64,000 nt of DNA from Clostridium paraputrificum (GTDB lineage: Bacteria; Bacillota; Clostridia; Clostridiales; Clostridiaceae). Of the stretch, positions 18,731-26,568 are shown piece by piece; position 1 is the stretch's first letter; each line of letters opens with the position of its first letter. The notes beneath the pieces were generated by a model. It made no database searches and was not told where the DNA came from. It worked only from the letters and a program-made list of their open reading frames with translations. The stretch covers positions 240,028-304,027 of the forward strand of contig NZ_UAWH01000016.1 in assembly GCF_900447045.1 (NCBI RefSeq), in the 5' to 3' direction. Made by a program: the position numbers and the translations under genes.

Positions 18731-19324
18731 CTACTCTTTTCTAAGCCATCCAGCTGGAGTTCTATGGCCTCCAATATAATAATTATTTCCATCCTTCTTA
18801 AGTTCAAACTTATCTCTTGTCTGAGTGCCCATATTTTGTTGTATTACTTCAATATAGTCATCTTCAACTTCTGAAATAATTGCTATATGACCATATGTTG
18901 TATCATTAAATATTAATATATCATTTACCTTAGGCATTACATTGTCGCCATTCCTATATTGAATAAGACCTCTTTTCTCATTTACTTCTCCCTGTGGAAT
19001 ACTATCATCAAAAAAGTCCTTTGCGTTACCATAGCCATCTGGCATCTCATGCCCTAAATAATCATAATAATATCTTTTTATAAACTCAACACACTGCCAC
19101 TCATATCCATAATAATATCCATCCTTACTATAATGTTTTCCATGAACATTGCCATATTCTGAACCATTATAGTATACCTCTACCCCATTAAATACATCAA
19201 TTGTTTCTCCAATTCCATTTTTCTTATCTTCATATTTTTTATAACCTTTATATGATGTATATCCTATACCACAACATAAAAATAGAAATATAATAATGAA
19301 CTTTAATACCCTTTTTTTCTTCAC
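18731..19324 (-). CDS. Membrane-anchored CHAP-domain amidase/peptidase
   Basis: About 197 residues: a basic start (KKKRVLKF), one membrane segment IIIFLFLCCGIGYTSY, then an extracellular CHAP domain with the catalytic cysteine in YEWQCVEFIKRYYY and the histidine in TYGHIAIISEV. CHAP enzymes cut peptidoglycan peptide bonds or glutathionylspermidine-type amides; here wall remodelling is most likely but unproven. I prefer GTG 19324, preceded by GGTGATT, over ATG 19345, which lacks a ribosome site. Confidence 0.8.
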   Translation of the reverse strand: MKKKRVLKFIIIFLFLCCGIGYTSYKGYKKYEDKKNGIGETIDVFNGVEVYYNGSEYGNVHGKHYSKDGYYYGYEWQCVEFIKRYYYDYLGHEMPDGYGNAKDFFDDSIPQGEVNEKRGLIQYRNGDNVMPKVNDILIFNDTTYGHIAIISEVEDDYIEVIQQNMGTQTRDKFELKKDGNNYYIGGHRTPAGWLRKE

Positions 19325-19412
19325 AATCACCACTTCCAATCTCATGGTAATTATATCCTAATAATCTATTAAAATACTTGATTTTTGATATTTGTAATAT
19401 TTTTTTAATTTT

Positions 19413-20453
19413 CTAATTTACTTCAATTACACTTATGAATCTATCTATCTTTTCATAGTTAAGCTTTTTATTATACTTCATAAATTCACTTTCAAGCTCA
19501 TCTATATATGAGTAATATTCATCTTTTATTTCATCTACCTGTACTTCTGTTAACTCTTTTAATACCCATTCTTCTTCAACTCTATTTTTAAACATTAAAT
19601 CTCCTATTACTATCTTCCCATTATCTTTTAAAACTCTTATCATCTCTTTAATAGCCAATGATTTTTCTTCAGAATTTAAGTGGTGAAATGCATAAGTTGA
19701 TACAATTATATCAAATACTTTATCATTAAAAGGTATCTTTAGAAATTCTCCTAATCTTACTTTTAAATTAGGATATTTATGTTTTGCTACTCTTAACATT
19801 TCTCTAGATTGGTCTATTCCAACTACTCTATAGTTATTTTCTAAAAACTTTTTAGCTAAATTTCCTGTTCCTACCCCAATGTCTAACACTGATATATTCT
19901 CTCCTGTTATAGTAGATTTTTCATACACCTTATTCAAAACTTTATTATAGTTTTCATAAATCTTTAAGGCTCCCCTGTCAACCTTCACATCTTCATCATA
20001 ACTATCTGCCCAACTATTAAAGTTCCACTTATCCTTCCATCCCTCTCTAATAGACGCTACCTTATTTCCTTCCTCAATAATAGGAAAGATTTTATCAGAG
20101 TTCATTTTCTCATCTTCATATAAGGTATCTATTATTTTCTCAAGTGATTCTCTAATAGTATTTAATCTATGAATCTCATCATTTACCATGATCCATTGCC
20201 TATTAAAGTGCTCTAAATAATCTATACCATCATTCCTTTTAATTATTTCCTTTATAGTTTTAATTGAGAGTCCTATAGACCTGTATAATAATACTGCTTG
20301 AAGTTGCATAATATCTTTCCCACTATAAATTCTATAATCATTTTCCTCATCTCTTATAGGTTTAATTAATTCCTGTTTTTCATAATATCTAATTTTATTG
20401 GTTGTTATATTAAATAACTTCGCTACTTCCTTTATATTATATTTTTTACTCAT
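19413..20453 (-). CDS. MerR regulator fused to a SAM-dependent methyltransferase
   Basis: A 346-residue two-part protein. Residues 1-70 (YNIKEVAKLFNITTNKIRYYEKQELIKP) are a MerR winged HTH followed by a coiled-coil to about 125. Residues about 165-300 carry SAM motif I VLDIGVGTGNLAKKF, GIDQSREML and IIVSTYAFHHL, a class I methyltransferase. Such fusions could use the methyltransferase fold as a small-molecule sensor or couple modification to gene control; no substrate is known to me. Its own promoter has a MerR-type 19-base spacer with a dyad, suggesting self-regulation. Confidence 0.85.
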   Translation of the reverse strand: MSKKYNIKEVAKLFNITTNKIRYYEKQELIKPIRDEENDYRIYSGKDIMQLQAVLLYRSIGLSIKTIKEIIKRNDGIDYLEHFNRQWIMVNDEIHRLNTIRESLEKIIDTLYEDEKMNSDKIFPIIEEGNKVASIREGWKDKWNFNSWADSYDEDVKVDRGALKIYENYNKVLNKVYEKSTITGENISVLDIGVGTGNLAKKFLENNYRVVGIDQSREMLRVAKHKYPNLKVRLGEFLKIPFNDKVFDIIVSTYAFHHLNSEEKSLAIKEMIRVLKDNGKIVIGDLMFKNRVEEEWVLKELTEVQVDEIKDEYYSYIDELESEFMKYNKKLNYEKIDRFISVIEVN

Positions 20454-20475
20454 GTTCTTTCCCCCTTCACAACTA

Positions 20476-20506
20476 AGTTTAAACCTTAGTCTTAGGTTAA
20501 AGTCAA
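20476..20506 (-). promoter_or_regulatory. MerR-type promoter/operator of the fusion gene
   Basis: Minus-strand TTGACT (20501-20506) and TAAACT (20476-20481) are 19 bases apart, the over-long spacer that MerR activators correct by twisting DNA. The spacer holds the dyad AACCT-N7-AGGTT. Confidence 0.7.
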
Positions 20507-20541
20507 TAAAAAACTCACAGTAATTTTCATCACTGTGAGTT
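20505..20541 (-). terminator. Terminator after the small cysteine protein gene
   Basis: Perfect arms AACTCACAGT (20512-20521) and ACTGTGAGTT (20532-20541), then TTTTTTATT on the minus strand. Its U-run overlaps the -35 region of the MerR-type promoter. Confidence 0.85.
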
Positions 20542-20548
20542 CTAACTC

Positions 20549-20797
20549 TTATATAACCAAACTATTTATATCTACGTAATAATTTTCTGCTTTGTTACTG
20601 CACTCATTACATACTGGAATGCTATAAACAATTTTTCCTTCTTCCACATCATTTATTTTTACATTTGATATTACATCTGCCTTTTGTATACATCCCTTGC
20701 AAGAACATAATGTAACCTTTTCTCTTTTCTTTTCTTCCCAAATCTCTTTTTTTAATATTTTGCTCTCATTAATATTATGTACCTTTATAAAATTCAT
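20549..20797 (-). CDS. Small cysteine-rich protein of unknown function
   Basis: An 82-residue protein with CSCKGC in the middle and CNEC near the end, five cysteines that could bind a metal. The N-terminal part is highly charged (KILKKEIWEEKKREK). No membrane segment. I do not recognise a family. The start at 20797 follows AAGGTGGGGATTAAA. It stands alone between two terminators, upstream of the MerR-methyltransferase gene. Confidence 0.6.
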   Translation of the reverse strand: MNFIKVHNINESKILKKEIWEEKKREKVTLCSCKGCIQKADVISNVKINDVEEGKIVYSIPVCNECSNKAENYYVDINSLVI

Positions 20798-20922
20798 TTT
20801 AATCCCCACCTTATTATGTATAGTTATATTACACGTCTATTTTCATTGTACTCTTTTTCCAGTTATTACATTATTTATTCAGAAAATTAAAATTAGTAAC
20901 AAAATACAAATTATTCTATACT

Positions 20923-20957
20923 TAGAAAAAGCCTACAGAAAGATCTGTAGACTTTTA
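20923..20957. terminator. Terminator after the ArsR-NifX gene
   Basis: Arms GCCTACAG (20931-20938) and CTGTAGAC (20945-20952) with A-run on the left and T-run on the right, able to work in both directions; on the minus strand it ends the ArsR-NifX transcript. Confidence 0.75.
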
Positions 20958-20975
20958 TACACAAGTATTTAATTT

Positions 20976-21707
20976 TTAGTGAGAACATCCATCATGATTA
21001 CATACATGAGTACTAGGAAACTCTTTTAACTTATTTTCCTTAAATGCCTCTAGATTTTTTTCTAAATCTCCTTGGATTGCTTGAAAAACTTTTATTCCCA
21101 TAGAATTTAATTTATTAATAGCTCCTGCACCAATGCCTCCAACTACTACTGCATCAACTTCTTCACCCGATAATGCTTTCATTGGTTGACATTTACCATG
21201 TTCGTGACCTAAATCTCCATTGCCTACTGACTTAACCTTATTAGTCTCTAAATCACATATTACAAAAAGTGGTGCTGTACCAAAATGGCCATATGGTATA
21301 CTTTTTACTCCTTCATTTGATTCAACTGGAAAACAAATTTTCATTATAGGTTCCTCCTTGATTTTATTATTACTAGCACATTTCATATGCTTGCATCCAT
21401 TTAGACATTTTAAGTTTGCAATATTTGTTGTACTAGTTTTTTCATTATCTATTATTAATTCTAAAAACTTAATTGAAGAATTTATTTTTTCTTCATTTAA
21501 GTCGTAGATAATATGATAACCTATTTTATATCCTTGAATTAAGTCAATATCTTTAAGTATTTTTATTTGTTGAGATACTGCTGCTTCACTTATTTCAAGA
21601 TGTCTTGCTATACCTTTAGCACACATTCCTCTATTTGAAATTAAAAGCAATATATTTACTCTGGTTTCATCCCCTAGTGCCTTAAAAATCTTTATAAACT
21701 CTTCCAT
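20976..21707 (-). CDS. ArsR-type repressor fused to a NifX/NafY-like domain
   Basis: A 243-residue fusion. Residues 1-75 (FKALGDETRVNILLLISNRGMCAKGIARHLEISEAAVSQQ region) are an ArsR winged HTH. A linker with CLNGCKHMKC follows. Residues about 122-225 (MKICFPV, HFGTAPLFVICDL, VDAVVVGGIGAGAINKL) match the dinitrogenase iron-molybdenum cofactor-binding family. The tail HVCNHDGCSH is rich in metal ligands. This suggests a metal or Fe-S cofactor sensor. An internal ATG at 21344 has a very good AAGGAGG site eight bases upstream, so a separate 122-residue NifX-like product may also be made. A perfect palindrome at 21721-21746 is a likely self-operator. Confidence 0.85.
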   Translation of the reverse strand: MEEFIKIFKALGDETRVNILLLISNRGMCAKGIARHLEISEAAVSQQIKILKDIDLIQGYKIGYHIIYDLNEEKINSSIKFLELIIDNEKTSTTNIANLKCLNGCKHMKCASNNKIKEEPIMKICFPVESNEGVKSIPYGHFGTAPLFVICDLETNKVKSVGNGDLGHEHGKCQPMKALSGEEVDAVVVGGIGAGAINKLNSMGIKVFQAIQGDLEKNLEAFKENKLKEFPSTHVCNHDGCSH

Positions 21708-21720
21708 TGCTCCTCCGTTT

Positions 21721-21746
21721 TTTAATTAAGTGATTACTTAATTAAA
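21721..21746. promoter_or_regulatory. Palindromic operator of the ArsR-NifX gene
   Basis: Perfect 11-base arms TTTAATTAAGT and ACTTAATTAAA around GATT, 14 bases before the gene start. Size and position fit an ArsR-family operator. Confidence 0.7.
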
Positions 21747-21852
21747 TCTTAACACTATTGTATGTTAATTTCAACCATATTATGAGATATATACAAATAC
21801 TTCTTTTTAATTTTCATCTTTATATTTCCTAAAATTATTTGCTATACAAAAT

Positions 21853-21885
21853 AAAAGAAGTGCATAAAGCATATGCACTTCTTTT
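21853..21885 (-). terminator. Terminator after the DUF4179 gene
   Basis: Perfect 14-base arms (21853-21866, 21872-21885) right after the stop codon of the DUF4179 gene. Confidence 0.8.
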
Positions 21886-21891
21886 ACCTAA

Positions 21892-23352
21892 TTATTTAAT
21901 GGATACATTTATTTTGTAAGAATCCTCTACTATTGGATTTTGAACTTTTGGCATAGCAATCTTATATTTCTTGTTATTATCTACTACTGGCAATTCTATC
22001 AATACAAGATTGTTTTCAGCATCAATTATAGCTTCTTTTCCATTGTTTAAATCAATTTCATAGTAGTTGCCATCCTCATCTAACAATAAGAAACTAGAGA
22101 ACACACCATTTAACAAACAATATGAATAGTTTCCCTCTATCTTCATAGTTATTAATGTCCTATCTTCTAATGTTTTAATAGAATCTACTTTAACATTTGT
22201 TGCTCTATTTAGCTGAATATTTTCACCTAATAAATCATTAAGATATAAGTATGGTTTATTATCCATACTAAATACCTTTACTACCTCATCATAGGCATAA
22301 CCAGCTTTCTTTTCTTCTGCTGTAGCTTTTCTACGATTCTCTATAATACTTTGTTTTTTATCTATATAATTTACATTACATTGATATATACTTGCTCTAT
22401 ATTCACCTATTTTTTTATATATTTCATTATCTTCATAGTCAAGGATAGGCACTATAGAAATACCATCAACACTCCATAGATTATTTAATATTTCAAATTT
22501 TCCACTATACTCAATATCACTTGATGTACTACCAGCAAACTTTACTCCTAAAACTTTCCCATTATTATCAGTTACCCTAAATCCTTTAATTTCAGGGTTT
22601 CTACTTTTACTCTTCTCATAGTAAGTACCCGAATAATTAATAGAGCTTCCGAAAGGACTAATTACTACATTTTCGATTTTCAATTCACTTGTTGGTAATT
22701 TAATCTTTTCATTTACTTCTATAGTTTTTGATAGACTATTTGCCTTTTCCTTATTTGTAGAGAATTTAAGATTCCAATCTCCTTTAATATCATCTATATA
22801 CTTAAAGTCGATCTCAATATTTACTTCATCACCTAATTTTATATCAGAAACATTACCATACAAAATATACTCTGTTGTTTTATCATCTATTTTTACATAT
22901 TTATTATTTCTACTTTTCATTAAATGACCATCTAAATATATATTACCCATTATTCCCTTAGCTCCATCTATATCTTCACCTACTATAGTTGTAGTAATAG
23001 CTAATATATTATTATCTAGAGCAATATCATTTACTGTAACCTTTACGCCATTGCTTTCAACAGTTTTATTTACACTTTGAGAAAAATCTTCAAACTTATC
23101 AATTTTATCTACATCACTAAAATGGCTAAAAATTGACCCTATTAATGGAATTGCACTAACTGCCTTTGGATTCATTATACCTATTACACTTACTAATACA
23201 AATACAGCAGCTATCCATCCCCCAATCTTTTTTAATCTTACGTTCTTTCTTCTATATTTATATTTTTCTCCCCTTTTTATTGAATCTTTTATAATATTAT
23301 TTAATTCATTTGTTGGAACATCTATAGAATTTTTCAAATTATTAATATCCAT
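21892..23352 (-). CDS. DUF4179-domain membrane protein, likely anti-sigma factor
   Basis: A 486-residue protein with a short cytosolic N-terminus (1-45, basic KYRRKNVRLKK), one membrane segment GWIAAVFVLVSVIGIM (about 48-64) and a long extracellular part. The region FSDVDKIDKFEDFSQSVNKTVESNGVKVTVNDIALDNNILAITTTI is the DUF4179 start. It lies three bases after an ECF sigma gene, the usual place of a membrane anti-sigma factor that holds the sigma until an envelope signal arrives. No zinc-binding anti-sigma motif was seen. Confidence 0.85.
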   Translation of the reverse strand: MDINNLKNSIDVPTNELNNIIKDSIKRGEKYKYRRKNVRLKKIGGWIAAVFVLVSVIGIMNPKAVSAIPLIGSIFSHFSDVDKIDKFEDFSQSVNKTVESNGVKVTVNDIALDNNILAITTTIVGEDIDGAKGIMGNIYLDGHLMKSRNNKYVKIDDKTTEYILYGNVSDIKLGDEVNIEIDFKYIDDIKGDWNLKFSTNKEKANSLSKTIEVNEKIKLPTSELKIENVVISPFGSSINYSGTYYEKSKSRNPEIKGFRVTDNNGKVLGVKFAGSTSSDIEYSGKFEILNNLWSVDGISIVPILDYEDNEIYKKIGEYRASIYQCNVNYIDKKQSIIENRRKATAEEKKAGYAYDEVVKVFSMDNKPYLYLNDLLGENIQLNRATNVKVDSIKTLEDRTLITMKIEGNYSYCLLNGVFSSFLLLDEDGNYYEIDLNNGKEAIIDAENNLVLIELPVVDNNKKYKIAMPKVQNPIVEDSYKINVSIK

Positions 23353-23355
23353 AAC

Positions 23356-23868
23356 TCAAACGATCTCCCTTCCAATATAAAGTCTTAATGCATTTAACCC
23401 TTTATTTAAATATGTTTTAATTGTACCTTCTGGCTTATCTAAAACCTTTGAAATCTCATTTATAGTTAAATCATCAAAATACTTTAATATTATTACTTCC
23501 TTATATCTTTCATCTAATTTATCTATGGCACATAAAAGGTCTAATTTTTCATCATTATCCTCTTTCTTTGCTTCCATATTACCTAAAGCTTCTTCTTCTA
23601 AATAAATAACTCTCCCTCTCTTTTTATTAAAAGTTATTGCATTGTTAATTAAAATTCTAGTTATCCATGTTTTAAAAAGCTTTGGATTTCTTAACTTATC
23701 AATAGATATAAATGCTTTATAAACAGTATCTCCAACAATATCTAAAGCATCTTCTTTACACTTTACATATGCATATGCCGTTCTATATAAGTTATCTTTT
23801 ATACTATCAATTAAAGATGAAAATGCTTGTACATCCCCTTCTATAGCCATAGTGACTTTTTCATCCAT
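23356..23868 (-). CDS. ECF-type RNA polymerase sigma factor
   Basis: A 170-residue sigma factor with region 2 (LYRTAYAYVKCKEDALDIVGDTVYKAF) and region 4 (LDERYKEVIILKYFDDLTINEISKVLDKPEGTIKTYLNKGL). It redirects RNA polymerase to envelope-response promoters. Paired with the downstream DUF4179 protein. The start follows TAAGGAGGAG. A palindrome at 23890-23905 in its upstream region may be regulatory. Confidence 0.93.
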   Translation of the reverse strand: MDEKVTMAIEGDVQAFSSLIDSIKDNLYRTAYAYVKCKEDALDIVGDTVYKAFISIDKLRNPKLFKTWITRILINNAITFNKKRGRVIYLEEEALGNMEAKKEDNDEKLDLLCAIDKLDERYKEVIILKYFDDLTINEISKVLDKPEGTIKTYLNKGLNALRLYIGREIV

Positions 23869-23889
23869 TTTACTCCTCCTTAAGTGTCT

Positions 23890-23905
23890 AAATTATCGAT
23901 AATTT
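23890..23905. promoter_or_regulatory. 16-base palindrome upstream of the sigma gene
   Basis: AAATTATCGATAATTT is a perfect palindrome 21 bases before the sigma factor start. It could be an operator; no confident ECF promoter was found nearby. Confidence 0.35.
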
Positions 23906-23972
23906 ATCCTTACATCCATTAGACTAAGTAAACATTAAAATGGTTTTATATTTTACATATTATGATAACATA

Positions 23973-24008
23973 AAAATCCACATGGACTTTTATCTCCATG
24001 TGGATTTA
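23973..24008 (-). terminator. Terminator after the patatin-like gene
   Basis: Perfect 13-base arms (23974-23986, 23995-24007) followed by TTTTAT on the minus strand. Confidence 0.85.
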
Positions 24009-24021
24009 ATCTTTATACTAT

Positions 24022-24930
24022 TTATTTTTCTTTCCTTTTAAAAGAAACAGACTTTAGCTTTCCATACATTTTATAAAGCATTGGATTTTCTTCTTCTTCT
24101 TCTTTTTCATTAATAAACTTTGTAAGCTCCATAACAGGCTTAAGTCTATTCATTGTATCCTTATATCCTTCATTAATTCTAACTCTTTTAGCATCAGTAT
24201 CTAAATTCAAAGTACCATTAATAGTATTTTCATCTAGATTTTCAGGTGCTATTATAATTAACTTAGAATGAGGATATAAATCTCTATCAATAGTTACTTC
24301 TTTTGAAAGTAAAACAACGATTATAACATCGCACTTTTCACCATAAACGGGCTGTATAGGTGTATTATCAGCAATACCACCATCAATATATTTTTCTCCT
24401 ACAACCTCTGTACTATCATATATAAGAGGAAGAGATGCAGATGCTAACACAATTTTCTTCCTTGTCTCTTCATCATAATCGTTCAATCTAAAATACTTAA
24501 CATTATAATTAGGTAATTCTGTACAAGCTGCAAAACAAACCTTATTAGTATTGTCAAAAACACTACAATCTAGATATTTTTCTATAACCTCTACAGCCCC
24601 TTCATTACTTATTGCTCCATGTTCTATCTTATCACTAAGAAATCTCTTAGCTAACTGAAGATTTTTCCCCCCTAAATATAACCCTATTCCTCTTTTTATT
24701 AATTCCACCTTACTAAGAGGGACTAATTTATCCATTGTTACTTCTTCCCATAGCTTATCTGCTTTTTCCATATTATCCATAGCAAATAGCACTGAATTAA
24801 ATGCACCTATAGATGTACCTGAAAAGACAGATATGTATTTACTTATTCCTAATTCCTTTAGGGCTCTCCAAACGCCTAACTCATAAGCGCCTTTTCCGCC
24901 ACCACCAGAAAGTACTAATCCTATTTTCAT
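24022..24930 (-). CDS. Patatin-like phospholipase
   Basis: A 302-residue protein with the oxyanion loop GGGGKGAYELGVW (about 9-21), the serine motif GTSIG and the aspartate of YIDGGIADN, the catalytic dyad of patatin-like lipid acyl hydrolases. No signal peptide, so it acts on the inner face of the membrane or on cytosolic lipids. Downstream of a small unknown gene by 30 bases, probably one transcript. Substrate unknown. Confidence 0.9.
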   Translation of the reverse strand: MKIGLVLSGGGGKGAYELGVWRALKELGISKYISVFSGTSIGAFNSVLFAMDNMEKADKLWEEVTMDKLVPLSKVELIKRGIGLYLGGKNLQLAKRFLSDKIEHGAISNEGAVEVIEKYLDCSVFDNTNKVCFAACTELPNYNVKYFRLNDYDEETRKKIVLASASLPLIYDSTEVVGEKYIDGGIADNTPIQPVYGEKCDVIIVVLLSKEVTIDRDLYPHSKLIIIAPENLDENTINGTLNLDTDAKRVRINEGYKDTMNRLKPVMELTKFINEKEEEEENPMLYKMYGKLKSVSFKRKEK

Positions 24931-24960
24931 AATTCCCCCTATATTTATAAATACTTTATT

Positions 24961-25305
24961 TTATATTCCATAATGAATTATACATTTTCCCTTAACCTTT
25001 GCCTCCATAAGAAGACAAGTTAAGTCTGTAAGCTCTTGTGACTTCTTAAACCTATTTAGTGTTGATGCTATATCATGCAAAAACATTAAAGAAGTATCTG
25101 GTATCAACGTTACTCCAGTATATGCAAGTCCAAAACTTGGGTTGCTATAATTATGATGATATGTTCTTAATCTCTTAAGGTACTTTAGCATCTCAGTTAC
25201 TAATTCATCATCTACTTCTATACAATTATATTCTTTAGGATCATAATTGCTATAATCTTTTTCTTTATCAAGCTTATCTATTATTCCAAACTCATGTTTT
25301 GCCAT
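24961..25305 (-). CDS. Hypothetical cytosolic protein upstream of the patatin gene
   Basis: A 114-residue protein without signal or membrane segments. Landmarks are YDPKEYNCIEVDDELVTEMLKYL, RTYHHNYSNPSFGLAYTGVTLIP and KVKGKCIIHYGI. I do not recognise a family. The start after GGTGAT is good. Proximity to the patatin gene suggests joint expression. Confidence 0.65.
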   Translation of the reverse strand: MAKHEFGIIDKLDKEKDYSNYDPKEYNCIEVDDELVTEMLKYLKRLRTYHHNYSNPSFGLAYTGVTLIPDTSLMFLHDIASTLNRFKKSQELTDLTCLLMEAKVKGKCIIHYGI

Positions 25306-25375
25306 ATCTCATCACCTGTACTCTTTATTCATCTTATTATTCATTATTATAACAAATTAACTCTATATATGAAAA

Positions 25376-25406
25376 CAGGATTTCTACCTAATTTAATGAA
25401 ATCCTG
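25376..25406 (-). terminator. Terminator after the O-acyl-transfer pair
   Basis: Perfect arms CAGGATTTC (25376-25384) and GAAATCCTG (25398-25406), followed by TTTTC on the minus strand. Confidence 0.7.
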
Positions 25407-25455
25407 CTTTAACATTTTAAACTTATTAAGATAAATGTAATCCTATTTAATTTCC

Positions 25456-26556
25456 TTAAGACTTAAGCTTTATTATATTAGTATCTCTAGTAAAATTAAT
25501 AAAATTATACAATACTAATACATTATCAAAGCTATTATTATTTATATATTCACTAACAGATTCAGAGAAACTTCTTAAATCTATAACATGAATTTCTTCA
25601 AAATTTTCAGTTAAAAATGGAACAAAAGAATTCGCATAAGAGTCCTTAAAGATAACTAACTTCTTTCCATTTTTCAAATTAGAATTATTAATTATAGTCA
25701 ATGGATTATTTCCATATAAAAACAATGAATATTTATCTCTTATATCTAACTTAGAATAATCATATAAAGATTTATATAATTTATCATCTATCTTCATTGT
25801 TATTCCTGAAAAGTCATAATAAGTCAACAGATCCGAGGCAACATTAAAAGGTTTTGCCTTTGAAAAATAAGTTCCAAAAAAACCTTCCACCTCATTCTTA
25901 TTATACTCATCTAAATTTATAGCTTTGTAATCTATACTTTCTATAAAATCTCTATAAGCTAAGTAGGCTCCTTTTGTAGTCCAGTGATGGTCGGTTTTAT
26001 AATATAAATTTTCTTCGCTTTTCTCTATAAACTTTTCAGTAAGATTAATCTTATTACCACCGTTAATACCTATATATATCTTCTCTAGTTCATCCCTTTG
26101 ATTAATTACAGGAGCACCTAAGGGCAATTTTTCTTTATATACTTCATATGAATTTGGCGCTATTAATACACTTACAGGTGTTTTGCTATTCTCTATGAGC
26201 TTATTAATAGAATCTATATTAATAGTAACTCTTCTTTCATCTAACTCTGTAAACTTTTCAAAAAGATATCCATCTTTTCCATAAATAATATTATTGTTTT
26301 CTAACTTTCCTAATAAGTACTCGCTTCTTGATTTTAAATCTATCCAGCTATCTCTTAAAATAAATTGATCACTCATATACTCCTCATACTTTTTAGGATA
26401 AGTTCCATCAAAATAATTTTCTAAGGAAAACTCAACCTTTCCTCTTAAATTTCTATTTTCTAACTCTGAAAATCTCTTATCCTCTTTACATATATCTATA
26501 ATAATAATTCCTAGAAGGAAAATAAAAAAAGTATATAATAAAGGATTTCTTCTCAT
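25456..26556 (-). CDS. DHHW-family protein (AlgJ/AlgX-like O-acetylation partner)
   Basis: A 366-residue protein with an N-terminal membrane anchor (LLYTFFIFLLGIIIID) and an extracellular SGNH-hydrolase-like domain. YKTDHHWTTKGAYLAY contains the DHHW motif, and a C-terminal KDSYANSFVPFL holds the serine of the fold. Such proteins take acyl groups exported by an MBOAT protein and place them on a surface polymer. It follows the MBOAT gene by 12 bases. The polymer modified here is unknown. Confidence 0.85.
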   Translation of the reverse strand: MRRNPLLYTFFIFLLGIIIIDICKEDKRFSELENRNLRGKVEFSLENYFDGTYPKKYEEYMSDQFILRDSWIDLKSRSEYLLGKLENNNIIYGKDGYLFEKFTELDERRVTINIDSINKLIENSKTPVSVLIAPNSYEVYKEKLPLGAPVINQRDELEKIYIGINGGNKINLTEKFIEKSEENLYYKTDHHWTTKGAYLAYRDFIESIDYKAINLDEYNKNEVEGFFGTYFSKAKPFNVASDLLTYYDFSGITMKIDDKLYKSLYDYSKLDIRDKYSLFLYGNNPLTIINNSNLKNGKKLVIFKDSYANSFVPFLTENFEEIHVIDLRSFSESVSEYINNNSFDNVLVLYNFINFTRDTNIIKLKS

Positions 26557-26568
26557 ATTTAATACCTC

